Shown here: positions 7,678 through 16,285 of the stretch, one piece after another
Layout: each line of letters opens with the position of its first letter
Numbering within the stretch: position 1 is the stretch's first letter
Program-made: the position numbers and the translations under genes
Assembly (NCBI GenBank): GCA_020849855.1
Contig: JADZFO010000031.1
Location: 1-64,000, forward strand
Direction: 5' to 3'
DNA: 64,000 bases
From: a bacterium
GTDB taxonomy: Bacteria; 4484-113; JAFGCY01
The notes under the pieces: generated by a model
What the model saw: only the letters and a program-made list of their open reading frames with translations
Databases searched by the model: none
Told to the model about the DNA's origin: nothing

Positions 7678-9492
7678 ATGAATGGCAGTCTGCGCGCAGG
7701 GGGGACGGCCGGGAGGCCGCGGGGGCAAAGCGGGCCTTCGCGCCCGGGCAGCCCCCTGCTGCGCCTTGGCGCGCCTTTGCTAAGCCTTAGTGTGTCCCTG
7801 CTAAGCCTGGCGCTGCTGGCCCCCGCGCAGCAGCCCCTGGCGGCCGACCCCGTGGCCCAGGTGCAGGCCCTGCGCAGCCGCGCGGCAGTGCTGGCGCGCT
7901 CGCCGCAGGTGGCCTCGATCCTGCCCTATGACCAGCTCCTGGAGCGGCACCGCCGGGCGATGGCCTCGGTGGACGCCGTCTTCTCCGCCGGGCCGCTGCG
8001 CATTGAGTCCGTCGAGGGCGACCTGGCGGAGGGCGAGCGCATTGTCTACCAGTGGCAGCAGGGCAAGTTCCGCGAGGAGTACAACTGGATCGGCTTTACT
8101 GAGGTCTTCGGCTACAACGGCCGGCAGTACTGGTATGGCTCCTCCCTGAACCTGCCTTATGCCCTTGACCAGGGCTATGGCCCCGACACCACCTTTGAGC
8201 TGGTGACCTCCTTTGCCTATCTGCGGCCCGAGGAGCTGCAGTATGTGCTGCCGGCGCCCGAGAAGGCGCCGCTGGACCTGCAGAACCGCTATGCCCTGCT
8301 GCGCTACAGCCCGCCGGCGATGAGCGACGCGCTGCTGCTGCTGGACCCGGTGGACTACCGCCTGGTGGGCCTGCTGCAGGGCTCGGCGCGGCTGATCGAG
8401 GACAGCGAGTTCTACAAGCTGACCACCCTGGAGGACTGGGCCGACTTCGGCGCGACATGGCACCCGACGATCACGCGGGTGACGACGGTCTCCGAGGACG
8501 GCGAGCGTCTGCGTGAGAAGTACATGACCACGCTGCAGATCACCCGCGCGGCTCCGCTGCCCGACAGCATGTTCGAGCCGCAGAGCAGCCCGGCGGTGCA
8601 AAAGCCGGTGCTGCCGCAGGCGCCGCTGCGCATGGGCTTCTCCTTCCTGAACGACAACGTGGTGCTGAAGGCCGAGACCGCCCAGGGCCAGCCGATCCGC
8701 CTCGAGCTGGACACCGGGGCCAACGTGGGCCTGCTGCGCAGCGATGTGGCGCGCGAGATGGGCCTTAGCCCCTTTGGCGACGAGCAGATCACCGGGCACG
8801 GCTCACTGGTGGATGTGGGCTATGTGCCGGTGGAAGGCCTGCGCCTGGTGGACATCTTTGATTCCACCTCCAGCTTCGAGCTGCCGCCCTGGCCGGCGGC
8901 GGTGCTGGGCGAGGGCGCGGCGCTGGAACAGAACATGGCCGAGGACAACGTGGCCGGCCTGCTGGGCAACTTCGTGCTGAACTGGTTTGTGGTCAAGCTG
9001 GACTACCGGCGGCGGGTGATGACCCTTTACCCGCACGGCAGCTTCGACCCGCAGCGCGACCTGCAGCCGGGCTATTACAGCATCCCCGTGGTGCGCGACT
9101 ACATGCCCTGGTGCCGGGTGCAGGTGGACGGCGCGATCAAGGGCGGGGCCTACTTCAACACCGGCGCGCAGTATTACTTCGCGCTGCAGGCCTGGGCCAT
9201 CGACGCGGCGGACATGCTGTACAAGGTCACCGGCCTGCACACCACGGTGACCATCGGCGGGCAGAGCCTGTCCGGGACGATCCAGCCCGGCCAGGTGCTG
9301 GTGGGCGACCCGCAGCTGGGCCAGCTGGAACTGCTGGGCACGGAGAGCGCGCCGCTGAATACGCACCTGGAGCTGCTGGCCCCCGGCGAGGCGCCGAACC
9401 CCAACCGCATCGCCTCCTTCGGCAACCAGTTCTTCAAGCAGCACACGGTAACCTTCGACCTGGAGAACCAGGTCTTCTACATCGAGCCCTGA
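7678..9492 (+). CDS. Exported aspartic-protease paralogue with second motif changed to NTG
   Basis: A 604-residue paralogue of the upstream gene, starting two bases after its stop. A basic N-terminus and long hydrophobic stretch (LLSLSVSLLSLALLAPA) form a signal peptide. The first aspartic motif LDTGAN is intact (Asp345), but the equivalent of the second reads FNTGA with Asn494, so this copy would need to work with one Asp, dimerise, or be non-catalytic. The overall layout (N-terminal beta domain, then two protease halves) matches the first copy. Likely periplasmic or surface-exposed and co-transcribed with its neighbour. Confidence 0.75.
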   Translation: MNGSLRAGGTAGRPRGQSGPSRPGSPLLRLGAPLLSLSVSLLSLALLAPAQQPLAADPVAQVQALRSRAAVLARSPQVASILPYDQLLERHRRAMASVDAVFSAGPLRIESVEGDLAEGERIVYQWQQGKFREEYNWIGFTEVFGYNGRQYWYGSSLNLPYALDQGYGPDTTFELVTSFAYLRPEELQYVLPAPEKAPLDLQNRYALLRYSPPAMSDALLLLDPVDYRLVGLLQGSARLIEDSEFYKLTTLEDWADFGATWHPTITRVTTVSEDGERLREKYMTTLQITRAAPLPDSMFEPQSSPAVQKPVLPQAPLRMGFSFLNDNVVLKAETAQGQPIRLELDTGANVGLLRSDVAREMGLSPFGDEQITGHGSLVDVGYVPVEGLRLVDIFDSTSSFELPPWPAAVLGEGAALEQNMAEDNVAGLLGNFVLNWFVVKLDYRRRVMTLYPHGSFDPQRDLQPGYYSIPVVRDYMPWCRVQVDGAIKGGAYFNTGAQYYFALQAWAIDAADMLYKVTGLHTTVTIGGQSLSGTIQPGQVLVGDPQLGQLELLGTESAPLNTHLELLAPGEAPNPNRIASFGNQFFKQHTVTFDLENQVFYIEP

Positions 9493-9494
9493 GC

Positions 9495-10217
9495 CTAGCC
9501 GCGCTGCGGCAGGTAGGGCGCGATGCGGCCGGCCAGGTTGCCCAGGGTGAGGTTCTGGATCCAGACCCGCCCGGGGCCGGTGAGCACCGCCAGCGCCAGG
9601 CCCTCGCCCGAGAGCAGCATGTTCTTGAAGCTCTTTTGCAGCTCGATCTCATAGCGCACGCTGTCGGTGAAGGCCGCCACGTGGCCCGAGTCCACCTTAA
9701 CCTGCTGGCCGGGCTGCAGGTCCATCACCGTCAGCTCGCCGTCGACCTCCAGGAAGCACAGGCCGGGGCCGCTGATGCGCTGCAGGATGAAGCCCTCGCC
9801 GCCCAGCAGGCCCGCGCCAAGCTTGCGGGTGAACTCGACCTTCAGCTGCAGACTGTCCTCCCCGACCAGGAAGGCGCCGCGCTGGGCGATGATGCTCTGG
9901 CCCTCGGCGAGCTGCACATCGATGATCTTGCCGGGGAAGGAGGAGGCGAAGGCCACGCGGCCGGGGCCGGAGCGGGCCGTGAAGTAATTCAGAAAGAGGC
10001 TCTCGCCGGCCACAGCGCGGCTGAGCGCGCCGCCGATGGCCCCCAGCAGGCCCTTGCCTCCGCCGGGCGCCGCGGTGTCCAGCTCAATGCCGGGGTCCAT
10101 CCAGACCATGCCGCCGGTCTCCGAGAAGACGCGCTGGCCCTGGCGCAGCGAGATCTCAACGGTCTGCAGGATCGATCCGTTGATGTTGTAGGACAGGTTG
10201 CTACGGTTGTCGGACAT
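9495..10217 (-). CDS. AIM24 / TIGR00266 family protein
   Basis: A 240-residue beta-rich protein of the AIM24 (DUF124) family. Recognisable elements are GQRVFSETGGMVWMD, the Gly-rich GGGKGLLGAIGGALSR, and AVLTGPGRVWIQNLTL near the C-terminus, with repeated double-psi or beta-sandwich strands between. No signal peptide. The yeast homologue acts in mitochondrial inner-membrane organisation; bacterial function is not settled. Its stop is only two bases from the convergent protease stop. Confidence 0.85.
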   Translation of the reverse strand: MSDNRSNLSYNINGSILQTVEISLRQGQRVFSETGGMVWMDPGIELDTAAPGGGKGLLGAIGGALSRAVAGESLFLNYFTARSGPGRVAFASSFPGKIIDVQLAEGQSIIAQRGAFLVGEDSLQLKVEFTRKLGAGLLGGEGFILQRISGPGLCFLEVDGELTVMDLQPGQQVKVDSGHVAAFTDSVRYEIELQKSFKNMLLSGEGLALAVLTGPGRVWIQNLTLGNLAGRIAPYLPQRG

Positions 10218-10241
10218 GGATGCTCCTTGCAGAACGCTGAT

Positions 10242-11432
10242 CTACGAGTCCACTACTTGAATGATCTCATGCGCCAGGTATACACGTCCCCTGGAACCGG
10301 TGCCATGCAGTTGGATGATTCCAAGATCGCTGAGGACCTTGACATAGCGGTAGGCAGTTGCCGAACTTAACTCAAGCCTCGCTGCAATATGCTCAGCACT
10401 GATAACTGGAGTCTCAAAGAGCAAGTCAATGGCCTTGCCAAGGCCGATCTGCACGACAGCTCTCTCGTCACTCAGCCTGTCAAGTTGAGCGCGTCGCAAC
10501 TGCTCCAGGGACTTGAAACGGTTCATGGCTTCAGCTGACTGCTGCTCTATTCCGGCCAGGAAGAAGTGTAGCCAGGATTCCCAGTCGCCATGTGTGCTGA
10601 CCCTGAGCAACAACTCGTAATAGCGCTGCCTGTTGCGCTCAATGTACGCACTGGGGTAGATCAGTGGCCGTGCCGCTTTGTCATCAGCGCACAGCATCAG
10701 CATTATCAGCAGCCGCCCCATGCGACCATTGCCGTCCAGAAAGGGGTGGATCGCTTCAAACTGGTAGTGCGCCATGGCAGAACGGATCAGCACATGCAGT
10801 CCCTGTTCCTGGCCGGTCTGCAGGAAGCGTTCAAGTTCATCGAGCGCGACCAGCATTCTGTCAGGCGGAGGTGGCACATAGATTGCCTCAGCTTCATCTC
10901 CATTACCGCCAATCATGTTCTGGATCCGGCGAAACTCGCCTGGCTGCTTCCACGATCCGCGTACCTTGCCTCCCAGCAGGATTCCGTGCAGCTTGCGCAG
11001 CAAACGCAGACTGAGCGGCAGGCCGCGCGGGCCGCGCAGTTCCTTGATCCCTGCGTTGAGTGCGCTGAGGTAGTTCGTAACTTCGGCCAGAGCGGCGGCA
11101 TGACCCTCAGTTGTTTCACTTTCGAAGATATTCTGCTGATACAGAAAGAGCTGGGTGGTGGTGGTGTAAATTCCCTCAATTCGCGAAGACAACTGTGCCT
11201 CGCGTGTTGCCAGCACGTTGCTGATTCCGCTGATCAGGTAGGGGTTGCGTGCTTCCTGGGTTGCCTGCTGCAGTCTCGCCATAGCTTCGGCGGCGGCTGT
11301 CAGCGCTGTAACAAGCTGATGTGACCAATGCACCAGTTCAGGACGAAGCGGGGCGGGAACAAAGGACCAGTTGCCCTGGGCTGTCTTAACCAGTTCACCG
11401 TGTTTCTTCCGGCTGAATCCCGAGGCGAGCAT
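10242..11432 (-). CDS. Fic family protein, class II autoinhibited, C-terminal winged helix
   Basis: A 396-residue Fic protein. The catalytic motif HPFLDGNGRMGR is at 229-240, predicting transfer of AMP from ATP onto a target hydroxyl. The inhibitory motif (S/T)xxxEG is present N-terminally as Ser82-Glu86-Gly87, the class II arrangement. A winged-helix domain at the C-terminus (ISAEHIAARLELSSATAYR) suggests DNA binding and autoregulation. I shifted the start from the upstream ATG at 11492 to 11432: the latter has GGAGAG six bases before it and leaves the palindromes at 11451-11511 outside the gene. Its AT content is higher than its neighbours, a hint of transfer. Confidence 0.88.
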   Translation of the reverse strand: MLASGFSRKKHGELVKTAQGNWSFVPAPLRPELVHWSHQLVTALTAAAEAMARLQQATQEARNPYLISGISNVLATREAQLSSRIEGIYTTTTQLFLYQQNIFESETTEGHAAALAEVTNYLSALNAGIKELRGPRGLPLSLRLLRKLHGILLGGKVRGSWKQPGEFRRIQNMIGGNGDEAEAIYVPPPPDRMLVALDELERFLQTGQEQGLHVLIRSAMAHYQFEAIHPFLDGNGRMGRLLIMLMLCADDKAARPLIYPSAYIERNRQRYYELLLRVSTHGDWESWLHFFLAGIEQQSAEAMNRFKSLEQLRRAQLDRLSDERAVVQIGLGKAIDLLFETPVISAEHIAARLELSSATAYRYVKVLSDLGIIQLHGTGSRGRVYLAHEIIQVVDS

Positions 11433-11450
11433 TGCACACTCTCCAGGAAC

Positions 11451-11474
11451 CATTTTCTCAGCACTGAGAAAATG
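11451..11474. promoter_or_regulatory. Perfect palindromic operator in the fic leader
   Basis: Two 11-base arms, CATTTTCTCAG and CTGAGAAAATG, surround a CA centre. It lies between the putative promoter and the fic start. The half-site TTCTCA recurs in the neighbouring site, suggesting binding by a dimeric regulator, most simply the Fic protein's own winged helix. Confidence 0.6.
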
Positions 11475-11485
11475 ACAGTTGCTGT

Positions 11486-11521
11486 TTCTCATGAATGTGG
11501 GTTTATGAGAATCGTATTGTA
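11486..11521 (-). promoter_or_regulatory. Second TTCTCA/TGAGAA operator and -10 box of fic
   Basis: TTCTCAT (11486-11492) and ATGAGAA (11505-11511) form an inverted repeat with 12 bases between. Directly upstream on the minus strand is TACAAT (11516-11521), a fair -10 box, so this operator would overlap the transcription start. A further single CTGAGAAA lies at 11531-11538. Confidence 0.5.
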
Positions 11522-11702
11522 TCCCGAGCCCTGAGAAATGGAATCAAGTCGAGCCCCAAGACAATGGGAGTCTGCCTGGGCACTAAATGTTGTGCGGCGC
11601 ACATTTCACAATTTCAGCTGGTGACACTTACGCAGGCCCTAATTTCAGAAAGGGACCGGACGTGATAACAAGCCCTGCGCGGACCAACTCTCCGGCCTCA
11701 GC

Positions 11703-13436
11703 CTAGAAGTTGATCTTGTACTCGCCGCGGATCATGCTGATCGGGTCGGCCAGGCCGTTGTGCTCGCCGGCCGCGATGAAGTCGAGGCCCATCGAGCTGT
11801 TGTCCGTCACCGGCATCCGCAGGTTGACGCGGAACATGCCCGGGCGGTCGGTGGCGCCGGCGTTGACGCGCTTGCCGTTGTAATAGGTCAGCGTGCCGTG
11901 GAGGCTGGAGCCGAAGTCGTGCTCCGCCTGCAGGCCGAAGCCCACGAAATCAGAGGGGAAGTAGTTGCGGCCCTCGCGGCTGAGGTTGAAGGCGTCCTTG
12001 GTCTGGTTGATGGTGAAGTCCCACTCGCTGAAGGGGTCGTTGTCGACATTCGCATAGACCGGCAGGCCTTCGATCTGGGCCATGGAGGCGCCGGCCAGGG
12101 AGACGCGCGAGCGGCCGTTGTTATAGACATCCGCCTCGATGATGAAGGAGCTGTTGCTGAGGTCCAGGTCGCTGGAGGGGCTGGCCCCGGCGACGTTGGT
12201 ATTGACCATCACCCATTCGCCGCGCACACCGTTAAGCCAGGTGTCGCCGAACCAGGGGATCTCCGCGTTGCCGGAGAGCGAGACATACTGCTCGGCGCCA
12301 TAGCCGTTGGGCGCGACATCGGCGCGCACGGCCAGCTTGTAGTCGTGGCCGGGCACGGTGGCCTCGCCGGAGTGGAATTCGAGGCCCAGCAGCAGGAAGT
12401 CATCGCCGTCGGAGGTGATGCCGCTGCTCTGGAAGGAGTTGGAATCGTTGTTGTCGAAGGGGGCCAGCTTGCTGAGGCTCTCGACGCGGTAATAGCCCGC
12501 GTAGGCGCCCCACTCGTCGCCGTAGTCGGTGTCGAGGCGCAGGCCGAAGTTGGAGCGGTAGCCGTTGTCGCCGGCCAGGCCGAACTCGCCCTGGCTGAAG
12601 TACTGGCGGCCGCCGGTGATCATCGGGTTCTCGCCGAAGAGCTCCGGCGCCCCGCACCAGCAGTAGCGGAAGTTGGCCTCGTCAATGATGAAGCTGGAGC
12701 CCTGGTTGTACTGGCGGAAGGGCGCCACCGCGTTGCCCGGATTTGTGGTGTTGCCGGGGTTGGTGGAGCCGGTCTCGTTGTTGGCGCCCGGGATGAAGGC
12801 CGTGCCCGCCGGGCCTTCGATCTCGGAGGCGGTCAGGCTCAGCTTGAAGTCGAGGTCCGGGTCGGGGTTGAACTTGTAGGTCAGGTTGATATAGCTCTCA
12901 AAGCCGGTGTCTGAATCAAGGTCGCTGTCGCCGGTGGTCATATAACGCCCGGCGCGCCAGCGCGCGGAACCGGTCATGCCGGATTCCTTGATCAGGCCCT
13001 CAAGGTCGTCCATCTCAGCGCGTATCTTGGCCTGCTCGTCCTCGACGGCGGTCAGGCGCGCGCCAAGGTCGGCCAGCTCATCGCGGAACTCATCGCTCAG
13101 GCGGTCGAGGCGGGTATTGACCTCCGCCATCACGGTCTCGTCGGCCACCGCCTCGGGCTCGCCTTCGGCGGACTGCCAGTCCTGGATCTTGGTGAAGATA
13201 CGCGCGATGACCATGGCCATCTCATAGCGGGTGAAGGGGCGCTCGCCCTTGAAAGTGCCGTCGGGATAGCCTTCAACGAGGCCGGCGTTCTGCAGGTAGT
13301 CGAGGGCTTCGTAGGACCAGTGCTCGGGCGGCACATCGCTGAAGGTTGAGGCCCGCGCCGATGGCGCGAAGCCCAGCAGCGCCGCGCCCGCGACGAGCAT
13401 CACAAAGATTCTGCCTGCCCAGAGAGTTGCCTTCAA
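11703..13436 (-). CDS. SLH-domain outer-membrane porin-like protein
   Basis: A 577-residue exported protein. A signal peptide ends near residue 29 (SARA). Next is one SLH domain (residues ~31-85: FSDVPPEHWSYEALDYL, EGYPDGTFKGERPFTRYEMA), then a coiled coil at ~105-150 rich in heptads, then a long beta-strand-rich region ending in ...EYKINF with a terminal aromatic residue. This layout is the one seen in SLH-bearing porins of cyanobacteria, Deinococcus-Thermus and other diderms, where SLH binds pyruvylated wall polymer and ties the outer membrane to peptidoglycan. It is monocistronic by spacing. Confidence 0.8.
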   Translation of the reverse strand: MKATLWAGRIFVMLVAGAALLGFAPSARASTFSDVPPEHWSYEALDYLQNAGLVEGYPDGTFKGERPFTRYEMAMVIARIFTKIQDWQSAEGEPEAVADETVMAEVNTRLDRLSDEFRDELADLGARLTAVEDEQAKIRAEMDDLEGLIKESGMTGSARWRAGRYMTTGDSDLDSDTGFESYINLTYKFNPDPDLDFKLSLTASEIEGPAGTAFIPGANNETGSTNPGNTTNPGNAVAPFRQYNQGSSFIIDEANFRYCWCGAPELFGENPMITGGRQYFSQGEFGLAGDNGYRSNFGLRLDTDYGDEWGAYAGYYRVESLSKLAPFDNNDSNSFQSSGITSDGDDFLLLGLEFHSGEATVPGHDYKLAVRADVAPNGYGAEQYVSLSGNAEIPWFGDTWLNGVRGEWVMVNTNVAGASPSSDLDLSNSSFIIEADVYNNGRSRVSLAGASMAQIEGLPVYANVDNDPFSEWDFTINQTKDAFNLSREGRNYFPSDFVGFGLQAEHDFGSSLHGTLTYYNGKRVNAGATDRPGMFRVNLRMPVTDNSSMGLDFIAAGEHNGLADPISMIRGEYKINF

Positions 13437-13505
13437 GTCCGCCTTCCTAATCCGTGCCAGTGTCCGGGTTACCGGGCCGCCCTGCGGCCGCCCGCTCTCC
13501 GCTGC

Positions 13506-14003
13506 TCACTGCGCCCTGCTCTTCAAGTATCTAAGCGCCAGCACCCAGGCTGCGTAATCGTCGATCGGCCCGGCATAGAAGAGCTGGCCAAACATGAACC
13601 AGAGCGCCTTGAAGGGGTTGCCCCCGGCGACATGCTCACGCTTGAGCTTCCAGCCGTCCACAGTGGAGCCGACTTCGTTAACCACGGCAATGGACGCCTG
13701 AGGTAGGAGACGGCGCAGCCCGGCCTCGATGTTCATCCGCCAGGTGCCGTCGCCCAGGACCACCGCAGCCAGCTGATCCAGCGCCCCGCTGCCCTGCAGC
13801 TGTGTCAGGCGCTCTTCCCAGCTGCTCTCCGGCCAGATACCCAGCCGCAGAGCCCTGCCCTCAGTGTCCACCAGCGCCCAGCCAAGTTTGCGCTGACCCG
13901 GATCGAGGGCAAGGATCAGACCTGCGCCGCCTGTGCCGCCAGGCCGTCCACCGGCACTCTGGCCGGCCGGCGCGGACGGGCTGGCCCTGCGCGAATAGGT
14001 CAT
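13506..14003 (-). CDS. RuvX/YqgF-like RNase-H-fold nuclease
   Basis: A 165-residue protein with an RNase-H-fold: ALDPGQRKLGWALVD gives the first acidic residue, VVLGDG the second strand, VNEVGSTVD the usual D/E-R-S/T position, and DDYAAWVLAL the C-terminal acidic pair. These match YqgF-type enzymes that mature 16S rRNA or resolve Holliday junctions, most like the divergent version annotated in cyanobacteria. The first ~25 residues are low-complexity and the true start may be further in, close to the LILALDPG strand. Confidence 0.7.
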   Translation of the reverse strand: MTYSRRASPSAPAGQSAGGRPGGTGGAGLILALDPGQRKLGWALVDTEGRALRLGIWPESSWEERLTQLQGSGALDQLAAVVLGDGTWRMNIEAGLRRLLPQASIAVVNEVGSTVDGWKLKREHVAGGNPFKALWFMFGQLFYAGPIDDYAAWVLALRYLKSRAQ

Positions 14004-14116
14004 CTGCCCCTGCCGCCTCCTCCTGAATCAGCGCCCTGCCCGGGCGCGTATATAAGGTATCACCCACCGCGCCGGGGGGTCAAATCAAAGCCGGCGACCT
14101 TCGCAGGATCTGGGCT

Positions 14117-15982
14117 TCAGGCCTGGCCCTCGGAGGGCGAGGCGGGACCGCGCCCGCCGCGTCCACGGCCGCCACGGCGGCGCCGCCGCGGCTTGTCGTC
14201 AGGGCCGGCAGCGGCATCGGCGGCCGGGGCGGCGTCAGGGCGGGCTGCCCGCTCCCGGGGCGGACGGGCGCTTTCGGCCAGGGGACGCTCACGGGGCTGC
14301 TCACGCGGCCCGCGGGGCGGCTTGGTGGGCGCTTCGCGGCCCGGGCGGATGCCATCGGAGGGCGCGCTGCTGCGCCGCGCAGGCTGGCGCTGGGCCGGCG
14401 GAGCGGAGCCCGCCCCCCGGCCGGCCGCGCCGCGGCCGCTGCGGTCGCCGCCGGAGCGCGCTTCCTCGGGGTCATAGTTCTCAGGCACGTTGCGCAGGTG
14501 GCTGGTGTCCCAGGTGGGCGTGATTTCCCATTCCTCAACATAGCTGCTCTCGGGCACGCTGCGTTCGCTGCGCCGCGGGCCGCCATGGGCCTGGGACTGC
14601 TCCTCGCGGCGGCGGCGGCCGCGCGGCTCCACGGGGACCTCGGCCCCCGGCAGCGCGGGCACAACAGGCGCGGGACGCTCGCTGCGGCTGCGGCCTTCAG
14701 CGCGGGGACTGCGCTCGGCGCGCGGGCTGCGGGCAGCCGCCGGACGCTCACGCGGAGGCGCGCTTTCGCCGGCCTGGCCCGCGGGCGCTGTGATGCTGTA
14801 ACTGGTTTCCATGCGCTCGATGCGGTGGCCGATGAGCTGCTCCACCTTGCGCAGGTACTTGACCTCTTCCGGCGTGCAGAGCGTCACGGCCAGACCGGGG
14901 CGTTTGGCCCGCGCCGTGCGGCCCACGCGGTGGACATAGTCTTCGGGGTCGCGCGGCACGTCATAGTTGACCACCAGCTCGATGCCCACCACGTCGATAC
15001 CGCGCGAGGCGACATCCGTCGCCACCAGGGTGCGGGCCTGGCCGCTGCGGAAGCGCGCCAGGGCGGTATCGCGCTGGGCCTGGCTGCGGTCAGCGTGCAG
15101 GACAGCGAGGCTCTCGCCGGCCTCGCGGACCAGCTTGCGGCTGAGCTTATCCGCGCCGTGCTTGGTGCGGGTGAAGATCAGGATGCTCTCATAGGGCCCG
15201 CGGATCACCTGCTGCAGGGCGTCGAGCTTATCGTCCGCCATGACTTCCAGGATCTTGTGGCTCAGCTCCTTGGGCGGGCCGCTGACGCCGATGTGCACCT
15301 CGCGGGGCTGGTAGAGGAACTCATGCACCAGATCCTTGATTTCGTTTGGCAGCGTGGCGCTGAGCAGCAGCATCTGCTTGCGGCTGGGCATGCGGTTGAG
15401 GATGCGGCGGATATCGCGGATGAAGCCCATGTCCAGCATGCGGTCGGCTTCATCCAGGACGCAGAAGGCGACCTGGGTGAAGTCCACCCAGCCCTGGCCC
15501 ATCAGGTCCAGCAGGCGGCCGGGGGCGGCCACGACCACCTCAACGCCGGCGTTCAACGCGCTGACCTGCGGACGGTCGGACACGCCGCCAAAGACAGCCA
15601 CCGTGCGGATCTTCATCTCGCGGCCCAGCTCAATGAACTGCTGCTCGATCTGCTGCACCAGCTCGCGGGTCGGGGCCAGGATCACGGCATAGGGCTTCAG
15701 GGGCGCGGCCGGCGGCATGGCGGCCAGCTGCTGCAGGAGTGGCAGGGCGAAGGCGCCGGTCTTGCCGGTGCCGGTCTGGGCGATGCCCAGCACATCATGG
15801 CCGGCAAGGACCAGCGGGATGACTTCCTGCTGGATCTGGCTGGGGATGCTCCAGCCCAGCTGCTTGATCCCGCGCAGCAGTTCAGGGCGCAGGTTCAGCT
15901 CAGCGAATCCGCTGAGGGGCTGGGGCTGTTTCTTGTCTTCATGACCGCCACGCGTGTGGTCGGGATGCGGCCGGTTTGGCAT
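14117..15982 (-). CDS. DEAD-box ATP-dependent RNA helicase
   Basis: A 621-residue helicase. The Q motif region (FAELNLRPELLRGIKQLGW), Walker A AQTGTGKT, PTREL, DEAD in VLDEADRMLDMGF, SAT in LLSATLP and HRVGRTAR are all present in the correct order over the first ~390 residues. The remaining ~230 residues are an Arg/Pro/Glu-rich disordered tail ending in RRRRGGRGRGGRG-like repeats, typical of RNA-binding extensions in RhlE-type and cold-shock helicases. Acts in RNA remodelling such as ribosome assembly. It is divergent from the lipoprotein gene at 16286. Confidence 0.93.
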   Translation of the reverse strand: MPNRPHPDHTRGGHEDKKQPQPLSGFAELNLRPELLRGIKQLGWSIPSQIQQEVIPLVLAGHDVLGIAQTGTGKTGAFALPLLQQLAAMPPAAPLKPYAVILAPTRELVQQIEQQFIELGREMKIRTVAVFGGVSDRPQVSALNAGVEVVVAAPGRLLDLMGQGWVDFTQVAFCVLDEADRMLDMGFIRDIRRILNRMPSRKQMLLLSATLPNEIKDLVHEFLYQPREVHIGVSGPPKELSHKILEVMADDKLDALQQVIRGPYESILIFTRTKHGADKLSRKLVREAGESLAVLHADRSQAQRDTALARFRSGQARTLVATDVASRGIDVVGIELVVNYDVPRDPEDYVHRVGRTARAKRPGLAVTLCTPEEVKYLRKVEQLIGHRIERMETSYSITAPAGQAGESAPPRERPAAARSPRAERSPRAEGRSRSERPAPVVPALPGAEVPVEPRGRRRREEQSQAHGGPRRSERSVPESSYVEEWEITPTWDTSHLRNVPENYDPEEARSGGDRSGRGAAGRGAGSAPPAQRQPARRSSAPSDGIRPGREAPTKPPRGPREQPRERPLAESARPPRERAARPDAAPAADAAAGPDDKPRRRRRGGRGRGGRGPASPSEGQA

Positions 15983-16285
15983 GCAATGTTACCTGTCTAT
16001 CCAAAAGCGTTCAGTATGGTTGCCCACCGGGCCAGGGGCTACTGAAGCCTTTGACGCAGGGGCACTGCCGCCGGCGGGTGTGCCGGGACGCGCAGCTTGT
16101 ACCACAGAATGTCCAAAAGACCAAATCAGAGCATTCAAGAGCAGGACGAAACATGCTACTGCTTTTCCTAAAGTCCGGGGCTGCCGACAGGCAGGGCAGT
16201 GCCGCGGCAGGCGGGCAGTGCTGGATGTTAACCTTAGGTGTCCAAAGCCATATATGCTTGGAGCTGCGACGCAGCGGGAGGCTTT

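Noticed and set aside
11430..11492. Longer Fic reading frame starting at 11492
   Set aside because: It would translate through the operator palindromes and lacks a Shine-Dalgarno site, whereas 11432 has a good one.
14498..16045. Plus-strand frame of about 515 codons opposite the DEAD-box helicase
   Set aside because: The helicase motifs on the minus strand are complete; the frame has no recognisable domain.
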